Source: SCBR16-9 sp964537975 (GTDB lineage Bacteria; Hydrogenedentota; Hydrogenedentia; Hydrogenedentales; SCBR16-9). From it: a stretch of 64,000 bases of DNA. The stretch covers positions 74,770-138,769 of the forward strand of contig CAZIDP010000005.1 in the NCBI GenBank assembly GCA_964537975.1, in the 5' to 3' direction. Of the stretch, positions 35,604 to 46,100 are shown piece by piece (within the stretch, counting starts at the first letter, position 1; each line of letters starts with the position of its first letter). The notes below the pieces were generated by a model that saw only the letters and a list, made by a program, of their open reading frames with translations, was not told the DNA's origin and did no database searches. The position numbers and the translations under genes are program-made.

Positions 35604-35693
35604 GTAGGTTACTTTCCTTGACTAACAATGCCTCTGTATAGGATGATCACCTCTATTTTACATTATAACGCCAGTTCTCAGGAATAAAACAAT

Positions 35694-37040
35694 ATGAATA
35701 TCTTCATAGCAGGCGGCGGTCGTGTCGGATATCACCTTGCCCGCTTGATAAGTTCAGAAGACCAGGATGTCACCGTTATCGAAAGTGACATCAAACAATT
35801 CGAGAAAATCGATGCAATGGATGTCAGAACCGTCATTGGTGACGGTCGCTCCATTCTGCTATTACAGTCTCTGGGTGTAGGCGCAGCCGACCTCTTTGTT
35901 TCTGCCATGGGAACAGACGAAGCCAACCTTATTGCAGCCGCTATTGCAAAAAGTCTCGGAGCCAAGCAAGTTGTTGCACGGGTTGACAGCCCGATGTTCA
36001 TTGAAGACAATTTCTTATATGAGACCGCATTGGGCATTAATTATATATTAAGTCCAGACGCCGTTGCAGCTCTTGAAATTGCGAATTATGTTGAGCATCC
36101 AGGAATCCTTAACAGCCGAGATTTTGGCCGGGGACTCATTCAGATGCAACAGATTTCTGTGAGTAAATCGCCCACAGATAATGGAAAAACACTAAAAGAT
36201 GCATTACCACCTGGTAGTGGTGTACTCGTTGCCTTGATTCAACATGACGGAATGTCAAGAATCCCGCATGGAGATTCTATTATTCACCCGGGCGATAACA
36301 TCACCCTGATTGGCAACAAAGAAAAAATGAGAGCGCACCTTAAATTATTTATCAATGAAAAAGCCAGACCTGAAAAAGTCGCCATTCTGGGTGGTGGCAC
36401 AATCGGTGTACGTCTGGCAATGGCGCTGGAGGGAAATGTTCGTTCTATTAAAATTATTGAACGTAACCACGGACGCGCCGAGGTATTATCAAAACAATTT
36501 ACCAAGGTTAAAATTGTTGAGCGCGACGGTACCTCCCGTAGTGATCTGGAGCAAGAACACATTGACGGATCATATACCTTCGTCGCAGCAACCAAAGACG
36601 ATGAACGGAATATTTTGGCTGCTGTATTGGCAAAGGAAGTCGGCGCAAAAACTGTAGTAGCCGTGGTAAACCAACCTGATTTTGCACCTCTGGTCGAACG
36701 CCTCGGTATAGACCTTACCGTATCACCTCGGGCCAGTATTGCAAACAGTATTATTAAATTGGTTCATACCGGGCAAGTAGCCTCGCTTGCGATACTCAGT
36801 GAAGGCAAGTTTGAATTGGTAGAATATGATGTTGACTCGAATTCGCCTGTGTTGGGACGTCGAATTAAAGAATTTTCATCTAAAATGCCCAAAGATGCAC
36901 TCATAACCACCATATTGAGAGGTGACAAAGTATTTGTACCTGGGGGTGAAGATGAAATATTAGACGGTGACTCTGTAATTGTACTCGCTACAGCCGAGGC
37001 ACTGGACCAAGTCAGAAAAGTTTTGAAAGTTAAACGATGA
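35694..37040 (+). CDS. trkA: Trk potassium transport NAD-binding subunit TrkA
   Basis: A 448-residue cytoplasmic regulator that binds NAD(H) and ATP and gates TrkH potassium uptake. It has two tandem RCK units, each with TrkA-N Rossmann fold and TrkA-C domain: GGGRVGYHLAR at about residues 6-16 and GGGTIGVRLAM at about 232-242. Acidic partners (ESD and ERN) follow the second beta-strands as expected for NAD binding. Length is canonical (about 450-458). The trkH gene starts 4 nt before its stop, so the subunits are translationally coupled. A second trkH lies 40 nt beyond. Confidence 0.95.
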   Translation: MNIFIAGGGRVGYHLARLISSEDQDVTVIESDIKQFEKIDAMDVRTVIGDGRSILLLQSLGVGAADLFVSAMGTDEANLIAAAIAKSLGAKQVVARVDSPMFIEDNFLYETALGINYILSPDAVAALEIANYVEHPGILNSRDFGRGLIQMQQISVSKSPTDNGKTLKDALPPGSGVLVALIQHDGMSRIPHGDSIIHPGDNITLIGNKEKMRAHLKLFINEKARPEKVAILGGGTIGVRLAMALEGNVRSIKIIERNHGRAEVLSKQFTKVKIVERDGTSRSDLEQEHIDGSYTFVAATKDDERNILAAVLAKEVGAKTVVAVVNQPDFAPLVERLGIDLTVSPRASIANSIIKLVHTGQVASLAILSEGKFELVEYDVDSNSPVLGRRIKEFSSKMPKDALITTILRGDKVFVPGGEDEILDGDSVIVLATAEALDQVRKVLKVKR

Positions 37041-38524
37041 ATTACAGATTAGTATCCAAATATCTGGGACAATTCATCATCATCTTTTCATTCCTTACGC
37101 TTCCCTCTTTGTTGTGCGCATTGATTTATGGCGAAACCTCCATGGTGTACACATTTCTAAATACAATTATTGTCGCGTGCCTCATTGGAGGTGCTTTGGC
37201 CCTGTTCGGAAAAAATGCCACCTTCAAATTCTACCAAAGAGAAGCTTTAGGACTGGTTGCTCTGGGCTGGTTATTATCCGCAATTATCGGTGCACTCCCC
37301 TTTTATTTCAGTGGCGCCTTTAGTATGGTCGATTCAATTTTCGAGTCTATGTCCGGACTGACAACGACCGGAGCTACCATCATGGAAGATATTGAATCGC
37401 ACCCAAAATCTCTCCTGTTCTGGCGATCTTTTTCTCAATGGCTCGGTGGCATGGGCATCATCTTGTTGTTTATTGCGGTGCTGCCCTATCTGGGTGCTGG
37501 TGGTAAACAGTTGTTTCGATCAGAAGTAACTGGCCCGGACCCTCGGGGATTAAGCCCAAGAATCAAAGATACCGCGTCGTTCTTGTATAAAATCTATTTC
37601 GGAATGACCATAATATTAGTACTGCTTTTGATGTTTGCTGGTATGGACTTGTATGACGCTCTGTGCCACACATTCACTACTTTATCAACAGGTGGTTTTT
37701 CACCTAGACAAGACAGCATTGCATATTATGACAGTGCAATCATTGAGACTATTATTATAGTCTTTATGATACTTGCAGGTACTAATTTTGCATTATATGT
37801 GACGATATTGAGAGGAAAAAAATTTATATTTTTCCGAGATACAGAATGGCGTACATATCTTTTAGTTCTTACTGTTGCAACACTACTCGTTGCGGCGAAC
37901 TTGCAAGGAGCACAAAAACAACTGGTGCTGTCCACCTCTCCCCCAGAGACACCAGAATACACTGCTGTCGAAACGATGCGAGCTTCTGCCTTTCAAGTCG
38001 TTTCAATCATGACATCAACAGGATATGCTACTGAAGATTTTGACGTTTGGCCCTACTTCTCACGGGTATTGTTGCTGCTACTCATGTTCATCGGTGGGAA
38101 TGCCGGGTCAACAGCAGGCGGACTAAAGGTAATCCGCTGGGTGATATTGGCAAAGATGGTTTATTGGCGAATTGAAAGCACTTTTCGACCTAAAACTGTA
38201 CGTGCAATTCGTGTAAATGGACAGGTGATTGAAGAAGACATTCAGCAGATGATTTATGCTTTTTTTGCACTCAATATGGTTGTATTTAGTTCAGGTACAT
38301 TGATCATGACATTCTTCGGTCTCCCCATTGAATCAGCAGCATCCTCTGTAGCTGCCACCTTGAATAACATCGGCCCAGGCTTTGAACACGTAGGTCCAGT
38401 TGAAAGCTTTGCTTTCATCCCTGATATCGGGAAACTATTTCTGGCATTGTTTATGATGATGGGAAGACTGGAGATGTTCACGGTGTGTGTACTTTTTGTG
38501 CCGGCATTTTGGCGGCATGCCTGA
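37037..38524 (+). CDS. trkH: Trk potassium channel subunit TrkH (copy 1)
   Basis: A 495-residue inner-membrane protein with four M1-P-M2 repeats. Selectivity-filter segments recognisable are MSGLTTTGATIMEDIE, FTTLSTGGFSPR and VSIMTSTGYATEDFD, and GGNAGSTAGGLKVIRW marks the conserved loop near the third pore. The gating arginine region (RPKTVRAIRVNGQVI) is present. Length matches TrkH. Its ATG is within the last codons of trkA (ATGA overlap), so this is the copy coupled to TrkA. The next gene is a paralogue of similar length, roughly half identical by eye. Confidence 0.94.
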   Translation: MNYRLVSKYLGQFIIIFSFLTLPSLLCALIYGETSMVYTFLNTIIVACLIGGALALFGKNATFKFYQREALGLVALGWLLSAIIGALPFYFSGAFSMVDSIFESMSGLTTTGATIMEDIESHPKSLLFWRSFSQWLGGMGIILLFIAVLPYLGAGGKQLFRSEVTGPDPRGLSPRIKDTASFLYKIYFGMTIILVLLLMFAGMDLYDALCHTFTTLSTGGFSPRQDSIAYYDSAIIETIIIVFMILAGTNFALYVTILRGKKFIFFRDTEWRTYLLVLTVATLLVAANLQGAQKQLVLSTSPPETPEYTAVETMRASAFQVVSIMTSTGYATEDFDVWPYFSRVLLLLLMFIGGNAGSTAGGLKVIRWVILAKMVYWRIESTFRPKTVRAIRVNGQVIEEDIQQMIYAFFALNMVVFSSGTLIMTFFGLPIESAASSVAATLNNIGPGFEHVGPVESFAFIPDIGKLFLALFMMMGRLEMFTVCVLFVPAFWRHA

Positions 38525-38563
38525 TGTGTTCACTGACATATATTTTTTAATAAAGCGCCTACA

Positions 38564-40063
38564 ATGAACTATAAACTAATCAGTAAGTTTTTCGCACACT
38601 TTTTAGGTGTTTTTGTATTACTTATGCTACCGTCCATGATTTGTTCCATTTTATATCATGAATGGTATATGGTGATTACTTTTCTTGCCTCTATAGTAAG
38701 TGTGTTGATACTGGCACTCATCTTACATTTTTTCGGTCGCAATGCATCGTCACAGATGTATGAACGGGAAATGCTGGTTCTGGTCAGCATCGGCTGGATG
38801 ATTGCCGGTATTGCAGGCAGTCTCCCTTTTCTCTTCAGTGGATTGCTAAATCCGGTCGATTCCCTTTTTGAATCAATTTCTGGACTTACCACAACCGGTT
38901 CCTCAGTGATGACGGCCATTGAAGAAGCTCCCAAAGGTCTTTTGTTTTGGCGTGCTTTTATCCAATGGATCGGCGGGATGGGAATAGTACTTATTTTTAT
39001 TACGGTGCTTCCTTACCTCGGTGCAGGTGGTAAACACCTGATGCAGCATGAATCATATGGAATCAACACACGTTCATTTCGTCCACGCATCAAAGAATCT
39101 GCGATTGTAATTTTCAAAATCTATATGGGTATGACCATACTGATGTCAATAATGCTGATGATGGCAGGCATGTCTGTCTTCGATGCCATATGCCACGCTT
39201 TTACTACACTGGCAACAGGGGGATATTCAACGCGTCAAGCCAGTATTGCCGCATACGACAGTCAATTGGTTGAATTGATTCTTATCTTTGGAATGGTGCT
39301 GGCCAGTATAAATTTTGTGCTATTTTTTGGATTGTCAAAAGGAGACTGGCGCAACTTGGTTCAAAACACAGAATGGAAGGTATTTCTGGCCATTCTAGCT
39401 GTTGCCATTCTACTAATAACATTGAACCTGATGTGGGGTTCTCCTCATGTAGACCTGATACTGGATGCTGAAGATGCTGCACGTTCAGATTTCTGTTATA
39501 CGCCTTTACAAGCCTTACGCGCAGCCTCTTTCAACACAATATCTGCAATGAGTACAACCGGATTTGCGACCGATAATTTTGACAGCTGGCCCCATTTCTC
39601 TCGTATGTTACTCATATTTCTTATGATTATTGGAGGTTGTACGGGCTCCACCAGTGGTGGTATAAAGGTGATGCGTGTTGTACTACTAATAAAAATGTTG
39701 CACTGGAAAATAGAAAATACGTACCGTCCCAAAACTGTACGTGCGGTGCGTCTGAATGGAGAAGTGGTTCCAGATGCTGTTCAACAAACAATATACAATT
39801 TCATTACACTATATATTCTTGTTTATTCCGCTACAGTTCTACTACTTTCAGCCATGGGGCTACCCTTCATCACAGCCATTTCAGCGGTAGCCGCTACTAT
39901 CAATGGCGTGGGACCGGGAATGGAACATGTGGGAGCAATACAGGACTTTCACCTGCTACCCAACGCAGCAAAACTATTGCTAAGTCTGGTGATGATCATG
40001 GGGCGTTTAGAGATTTTCAGTGTATGTGCTTTATTTTTACCATCATTCTGGCGTAAAAGTTAA
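38564..40063 (+). CDS. Trk potassium channel subunit TrkH (copy 2)
   Basis: A 499-residue paralogue of the preceding gene. Both start MNY(R/K)LISK-like and share RSFSQW/RAFIQW, GGMGI, YLGAGGK, GRNASSQMYERE, RPKTVRA(I/V)R and the ending pattern MMGRLE(M/I)F. Filters read ISGLTTTGSSVMTAIE, FTTLATGGYSTR and ISAMSTTGFATDNFD. It begins 40 nt after the first copy, with no clear ribosome site. No terminator separates them. Two TrkH subunits could share one TrkA, form a mixed dimer, or differ in affinity or Na dependence; none of this can be read from sequence. Confidence 0.9.
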   Translation: MNYKLISKFFAHFLGVFVLLMLPSMICSILYHEWYMVITFLASIVSVLILALILHFFGRNASSQMYEREMLVLVSIGWMIAGIAGSLPFLFSGLLNPVDSLFESISGLTTTGSSVMTAIEEAPKGLLFWRAFIQWIGGMGIVLIFITVLPYLGAGGKHLMQHESYGINTRSFRPRIKESAIVIFKIYMGMTILMSIMLMMAGMSVFDAICHAFTTLATGGYSTRQASIAAYDSQLVELILIFGMVLASINFVLFFGLSKGDWRNLVQNTEWKVFLAILAVAILLITLNLMWGSPHVDLILDAEDAARSDFCYTPLQALRAASFNTISAMSTTGFATDNFDSWPHFSRMLLIFLMIIGGCTGSTSGGIKVMRVVLLIKMLHWKIENTYRPKTVRAVRLNGEVVPDAVQQTIYNFITLYILVYSATVLLLSAMGLPFITAISAVAATINGVGPGMEHVGAIQDFHLLPNAAKLLLSLVMIMGRLEIFSVCALFLPSFWRKS

Positions 40064-40113
40064 AAACATGCTGCGCTGGTGCATCTAGTATATACTTCTG
40101 ATAACCGGCACAA

Positions 40114-40698
40114 TCAGTTTTCTTTAGCATCACTGATCACCCTGCGTTTGCGGGCATATTCCTCGAGTTGATCGCGAAGCAGCTTACGTCCCCGATATAG
40201 TCGAGACATCACCGTACCCAAGGGGCATTCCATGGCATCCGCTATTTCTTTGTAGGACTTGTCTTCCAAATCTGCCATAATAACTGCAACGCGAAAATCA
40301 TTGGGTAAAGATTCGATGGCCAACCGCACCTCATCATCAAGCAATTCCAACAAACCATTGGTCTTACCATCTTCTGCTTGTAAAGGTATATTCGGGTCTG
40401 GGCCTAGATGTGGTGCTGGCTCTGCACCTGTCAATTCAACAAAGGTAGGACGACGTGCACGACGCCGGTACTCATTAATGAATGTATTACGCAAAATGGT
40501 GAGCAGCCACGCCTTTATATAAGTGCCTTCTTTAAACTTATCATGAAAGCGCAGTGCTTTAACTACAGTATTTTGTGTTAAATCTTCAGCGTCTGCAGCA
40601 TTATGTGTCAGTCGAAGCGCCACTGCATAAAGCATGTCTAAATGCTCAAGTACGAGATTTTCGAATTCTATGGAACGTTGCACAAGCTGGTTTTCCAA
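40114..40698 (-). CDS. ECF-type RNA polymerase sigma factor
   Basis: A 194-residue sigma-70 family protein lacking region 1 and 3. Region 2 (LDMLYAVALRLTHNAADAEDLTQNTVVKAL, about 19-48) and the linker with WLLTILRNTFINEYRRR precede region 4 (IESLPNDFRVAVIMADLEDKSYKEIADAM, then GTVMSRLYRGRKLLR). It is RpoE/SigW-like. It starts at TTG 40698. No anti-sigma factor is encoded next to it, so its control is unclear. A promoter is proposed upstream at 40798-40827. It lies convergent to the second trkH gene and downstream of recG on the same strand. Confidence 0.9.
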   Translation of the reverse strand: MENQLVQRSIEFENLVLEHLDMLYAVALRLTHNAADAEDLTQNTVVKALRFHDKFKEGTYIKAWLLTILRNTFINEYRRRARRPTFVELTGAEPAPHLGPDPNIPLQAEDGKTNGLLELLDDEVRLAIESLPNDFRVAVIMADLEDKSYKEIADAMECPLGTVMSRLYRGRKLLRDQLEEYARKRRVISDAKEN

Positions 40699-40797
40699 TT
40701 CCAGATCTCTTTACCCGCGAAAAACCTTGGCCGACGTATGATGAGGCTGGTCAGAAAGTCTCGCTTTTTGGTTAATCCCCCGATTTAATGTTTCTAT

Positions 40798-40827
40798 ATC
40801 CTAGCAAGTTTACTCTTATTAGGTCAA
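40798..40827 (-). promoter_or_regulatory. candidate promoter for the ECF sigma gene
   Basis: On the minus strand TTGACC (40827-40822), 18 bp, TAGGAT (40803-40798), pointing at the sigma gene. The implied leader before TTG 40698 is about 90 nt. It sits just past the recG stop, so recG read-through is an alternative source of transcript. Confidence 0.45.
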
Positions 40828-40847
40828 TTATTCATAAAAACGAAAAA

Positions 40848-42923
40848 TTATCCTTGAATACTACTCAATTGTTGTACACGTTGAACCATATGACTGGACA
40901 AAATTCTGTTTAGATTACAACCGGAACCAAGAATCTCAAGGGCATCTGACCTGGCTAGCTCAAGAAGAGGTGCGTCAGTTGCCAGATTCGCAATACGCAA
41001 GTCAGATATTCCTGTCTGACGTACCCCTAAAAACTCTCCTGGTCCGCGTAGTGCTAAATCTGCCTCGGCAATTGCAAAACCATCTGTTTCACTACATATG
41101 ATTTCCATTCGCTTTTTTCCCTCCAAGGTAGTAGGCGTACCTGTTAAAAAACAATAGGATTGTTCCGTGCCTCGGCCTACACGACCTCGCAATTGATGTA
41201 GTTGTGTCAACCCAAACCTGGGCGCATTCTCAATCACCATGGTGGTTGCATTGGGCACATCAACCCCAACTTCAATCACTGTAGTGCTAATCAAAATATC
41301 GATCTGTCCAGCCTGAAAAGCAGTCATAACAGCATCTTTCACTCTGGACTCCATTTTACCATGTAACAAGGCTACGCGTATTCGAGATAAAGGGCCAGCA
41401 CACAATTCATCGTAATGACTTAATACAGATTTAAGCGTGTCTTTACCTTCTGTTTCCTCTATTAATGGACAGACAATATATCCTTGTCGTCCTTGCGTCA
41501 CCTGCTCGCACAAATAGTGATACAGTTCCGGTAGCTTGTGATCCGGGATTCGGAGCGTTTTAACGGGTTTTCGACCTGGTGGCATTTCATTCAAAGTACT
41601 GATATCTAATCCACCGTATATTGTAAGTGCCAAGGACCGTGGAATTGGAGTAGCAGACATATGCAATATATCAGGCTGATTGCCTTTTGAAATCAAGGCA
41701 TTGCGCTGCAAAACACCAAACCGGTGCTGCTCATCAATAATAACCAGTCCTAGCTTCTTAAATTGTGTACTCTCTTGAAAAAGCGCATGGGTTCCCACAA
41801 CCACATCCAGATTCCCCCTGGCAAGATTCTGGCGAACTGCTTTTGCACCGACAACAGAACCGGTAAGTAGTCCTATGCGTACCCCCAAAGGCTCCAGCAT
41901 CGGACGAAGGTTCATCATGTGTTGCTCTACCAAAATTTCAGTAGGAACCATGAATGCTACCTGATAGCCACCATCCAGTGCTGCAGCGATACAATGAAGG
42001 GCAACCACCGTTTTCCCGCTGCCAACGTCACCTTGCAGTAACTGTGCCATGGGATATGCTGCACCCATATCTCGTAACAACCCTGATATGACACGGTCTT
42101 GCGCCGTGGTCAAGGTAAAAGACAGTGTCTTGCCTATGCCACGCAGCCGGGGGCCATTGATAACATGACTGATGCCATTATCTTTTTGGCGTGATGCACG
42201 CTCACGTAATACAACAAGTTGGAGTGCCAACAGTTCTTCATATACAAAACGCTTACGAGCAGCGACTTCATTGTCAGGTGTATCTGGAAAATGCGCATTT
42301 GGAAGTGCATAAGAAATCGCAGGTAATTGATGTTTTTTCAACAAATCTTCGGGTAATGTCTCTTCCAGCCCGCTATTGAGCATAGACAACGCAGTATAAA
42401 TCCAGGAACGTAGCTGACGTTGGGAAATCCCGTCGGTCAGCCCGTATACAGGAGTTATACGACCGGAATTTACTAAATCATCCTCATCATCACCAACTAT
42501 TTCATAGGTCGGATTCCCCAGAGTAATCCCGTTGAAATCTTTACTCGTCCCAGAAAACAAGAAGCACTTGCCAGGTTGAAATACTCCTTGTGCCAAATAC
42601 CCCTGACCGAAAAATGTAATTGCCATGCTTCCCGAATCATCGCTTACCATTATACGGGTAGATGAAACACCCTTACGCATTCGAATTACACGTACAGAGT
42701 CCACAGTCCCTTTCACGGTAACAAGCTGACCTGGTGTCAAATCTGAAATCCGGGCAATTTTGCGCCTATCTATATGAGATTTCGGAAAATAAAGCAACAA
42801 GTCCAAGATGGTATTTATACCCAACCTGGACAATGTTTCTGCCCGTTTCCCCCCTATGCCTGGCAGCATAGTTACTGGCGAGTTTGCAACATCATCATTT
42901 ATTTCTTTTTTATTATATTCCAT
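40848..42923 (-). CDS. recG: ATP-dependent DNA helicase RecG
   Basis: A 691-residue replication-fork remodelling helicase. It has an N-terminal wedge/OB domain (LPGIGGKRAETLSRLGI, VKGTVDSVRVIRMRKG), then superfamily 2 motifs: Walker A GDVGSGKT (K near residue 304), DEQH in IIDEQHRFG, MSATPIPRS, and QLRGRVGRG, followed by the TRG-type hairpin region near the C-terminus. Length is typical (680-700). ATG 42923 is preferred to the GTG at 42938. No ribosome site is evident for either. The gene diverges from the GH2-like gene and may be cotranscribed with the sigma gene. Confidence 0.95.
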   Translation of the reverse strand: MEYNKKEINDDVANSPVTMLPGIGGKRAETLSRLGINTILDLLLYFPKSHIDRRKIARISDLTPGQLVTVKGTVDSVRVIRMRKGVSSTRIMVSDDSGSMAITFFGQGYLAQGVFQPGKCFLFSGTSKDFNGITLGNPTYEIVGDDEDDLVNSGRITPVYGLTDGISQRQLRSWIYTALSMLNSGLEETLPEDLLKKHQLPAISYALPNAHFPDTPDNEVAARKRFVYEELLALQLVVLRERASRQKDNGISHVINGPRLRGIGKTLSFTLTTAQDRVISGLLRDMGAAYPMAQLLQGDVGSGKTVVALHCIAAALDGGYQVAFMVPTEILVEQHMMNLRPMLEPLGVRIGLLTGSVVGAKAVRQNLARGNLDVVVGTHALFQESTQFKKLGLVIIDEQHRFGVLQRNALISKGNQPDILHMSATPIPRSLALTIYGGLDISTLNEMPPGRKPVKTLRIPDHKLPELYHYLCEQVTQGRQGYIVCPLIEETEGKDTLKSVLSHYDELCAGPLSRIRVALLHGKMESRVKDAVMTAFQAGQIDILISTTVIEVGVDVPNATTMVIENAPRFGLTQLHQLRGRVGRGTEQSYCFLTGTPTTLEGKKRMEIICSETDGFAIAEADLALRGPGEFLGVRQTGISDLRIANLATDAPLLELARSDALEILGSGCNLNRILSSHMVQRVQQLSSIQG

Positions 42924-43192
42924 ACTGCATATATTCACTTGTATATTTGTCCGTCATGGCCGACCCGACCAATTAGCCTGAGAATATTTCTGGATTTAAA
43001 ACTTCAGTCACAACGATTATCGCAAATTAAGGTAAAGAAATATCGAATTCACCTTTTCGGTAGTTCCCCTCTCAGGTTCTTATGCATGTTAATTTGCATC
43101 ATAATCACTAAAAATAATACAATGAAACAGTTTTAAAACGCAGTATTGGGATCACAAAAGGGGCCAGAGTGCCCCGACAGAGAAATTGAATC

Positions 43193-46100
43193 ATGAGTTT
43201 ATCGCGTAATGTCCAGAGTATTAATGAAGAGTGGCTTTTTGTACAGGACCCCGGGGATATCGGTCTCCATAAAAATTGGTTGAATAAGGCCAGCCTGCCA
43301 GCAGGTACGACCATTCATTTACCTTGTCTTCACCCATATCCGCGATCTAAAACTCGTGATTTATCACTGACTCAATATCCTCACTGGCTATTCCATGATT
43401 TCCATATTTCCTCAAGTGATGTAGACAGAACACATCAAGAACTTGTCTTTGAGGGATTTCCGGCCAAGTCAACCGTCTGGATTAATGGACATCTTGTCAC
43501 GCAGCAAAATGCTTCCTATGTATCCTTCTCCGTCCCTGTCAGCGCACATTTACATCCAGGTAACAACATCATAGCAATTAGACTTGCTTCCGTTGCAGCA
43601 GGACTAGGTTCGGTTGCCCTCCATAGCATGCCCCGCCACCACATTGAGCATGTACAGGTTTTACCGGATATTCGGCGCAAACGCATCCTGGTTCAAGTCA
43701 AAAGCAACACCAGTAGTCCAGTTCGACTGACCATACAAGAAACAGATATTAACCATATGGTTTTTAGTCATGACGAAGAGAAGTTAGTAGAGTTTCCAGA
43801 TTTTACCATGTGGTCACCAGAAACCCCGGTGACCTACTCACTCCAAGCTGAACTTCTGTCATCTGATGATAGTGATCAGGCAGAAGTGCTTGACAGTCAA
43901 TGCACAACCTTTGGCATGCGTGAATTTACAGTCAAGGACCAACGTTTTTATTTAAACAACCGTCCGGTGCATATCAAAGCGATGGCCAATATCACTGGCG
44001 ATACAGCTGACCATTTTGATCTCCAGACTGCGGAACAACTCATATCTTGCACCAAACGGGCCGGATTCAACGCTATTGTTGTTTCTGCGATTTACCCGAA
44101 AGCATTGTTGGAAGTAGCAGACAAGATGGGCGTGATGGTCATCCTGGATGATTTCGGGTTGCATGATGAGCATTCAAATGAGATGACTGAAAACATCGAG
44201 GCGATAATATCTCCCTTGGCCAACCACCCCTCACTTATCGCATGGCAGTTGATTTCAGAGACCATTCCAGATTTACAGATGGTAGCTGCAGCATCAGAAA
44301 TCAAAATGGCTTTGAACCCTGAGAGCTTGCCACACATTGTTCGGGAACTGGATCCAACCCGCTTATTTTTTGTACATCATCCGAATCCAGCAATGAAAAG
44401 TATGCAGTTTCATTGCCGTCCATATCGCAACCTCCTGGAACCAATGGACGCCCCTTCATTTATTCACTCAGCCCCTGTTTCACAAGAATCTGAATACTAT
44501 TTACGGCAGATGGGCTCAACACATCGCATCAATATGCTGGACAATTGTGGATATCCGGTAAAACTTGATCATATAAGACAGCTTGCAGCACCCGACAGCC
44601 CAATACGCAAAATCCATGAAACAATTTTTACGGATCGCAACCTGGACCGGGTTTTCGAAAATTTCAACCAATTTCTAAAATGCTTGATGCAACTGGAATT
44701 CGACGCAATACAGTACCACCTGGACGCACTTCGCAACAATCCGCGATTGGCTGGATATTGCCATCGAAGTCACCACTGGCATAGTGCGGCAGAGCGCAAG
44801 AGCATCCCGGCTCTTTACCATTCTCTGGAAGAATTACAAAAACCTGTACGTCCTTTAATTCATATTGCTACCTCCAACCTGACACCACGCGAAGAAACAC
44901 CTCTGACCATATATCTTGTAAATGAGAAGCGTCTGGAAGGCCGGGCAGAAATGTCATTGCAGTTAATTGGGCCGACCAATCAGGTATTGTGGAAAAAACG
45001 CCGAAGTGTAAAACTCCCCAAGCCGGGCAAAGAGTTATGGAGCGGTTCAATTGCAGCATCTGGTTCCACTGGAACCCATAAGTTTATCGTTCGCTTGATG
45101 CAGAATAATTCGCTGATAGCACAGAACAATTTTGAACTCTATGTTATGAAACCGGTAGAAAGTGAGCGAATACGCGTTCATTTACTGGATACAATCGGAT
45201 ATTGGACTTCAAAGTGTAAACCATTTGTTGAATTTGATAATTTACTCGCTCCAGTTCACATCATTCCACCCTTATCAAACAGCATTGCAGGATACCCGGA
45301 AAACGAATTAATGCAGGCACTGGCACAGGTATATGGAGGTGCTATTGCACTGGTTTTCAACCCACCAGAAGATTGGAATGATCTCGCAGAGTCTTTAGAC
45401 CCGGGTATCAAGGCAAGTAGCCGAGCATTGCTGGACGATACCGAATATACAGGTCACTACGCCCGGCTGCATCCTGTCTTTGAGGGTTTGCCTTCTCGCG
45501 ACCTTATGCGTACCCCTTACAGAAACATCTTGCCGGATCGTACTTTTACTGAGACCGGAGATGAAGATATATGCGGCGCATTGGTGTTGAATCAAAATGA
45601 AGCGAGCAACACCGACACTATGGCCTGGTGGGGTACCAATATCCTGGTGCGTCGTTATGGAAGTGGTCGTATCGTATTTATACATCTACATATTCTGGAA
45701 CATCTTGGTTCTGACCCTGTTGCGGATCGCCTGTTTACCAATTTACTCCAACATTTTGAACGTCGATCCGTACCTTCCACAATCCCCCTGCATGTATACC
45801 AACCAGCTGTTGAGTGGATTCGCTTTGCGCGCACACAACTTATGCGACGATGGATGGTTGTCGGCTGTTTTTCTAATTGGGAACTACAGGGACATGACAC
45901 CATATATCCACCTGAAGAGTTGGTTGATTTTAACGCATCGTATCATGGCTGGAATCAGATGATTGAGTGGAAAACATGGTACACCCACACCAATCAAGGT
46001 CATTTACTGGATTTTCAAGACGCACTGGGAATTTTCAAGCAACAGCAACCCATGGAAGATTATGTCACCGCTTACGCGTATGCAGAATTCACTTGCGACA

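Noticed and set aside
40575..40775. 66-codon plus-strand frame ending in a protein-like tail (PWPTYDEAGQKVSLFG)
   Set aside because: Most of it is antisense to the sigma-factor gene and there is no ribosome site. The last 25 residues look somewhat protein-like and could be a remnant, but I cannot support it.
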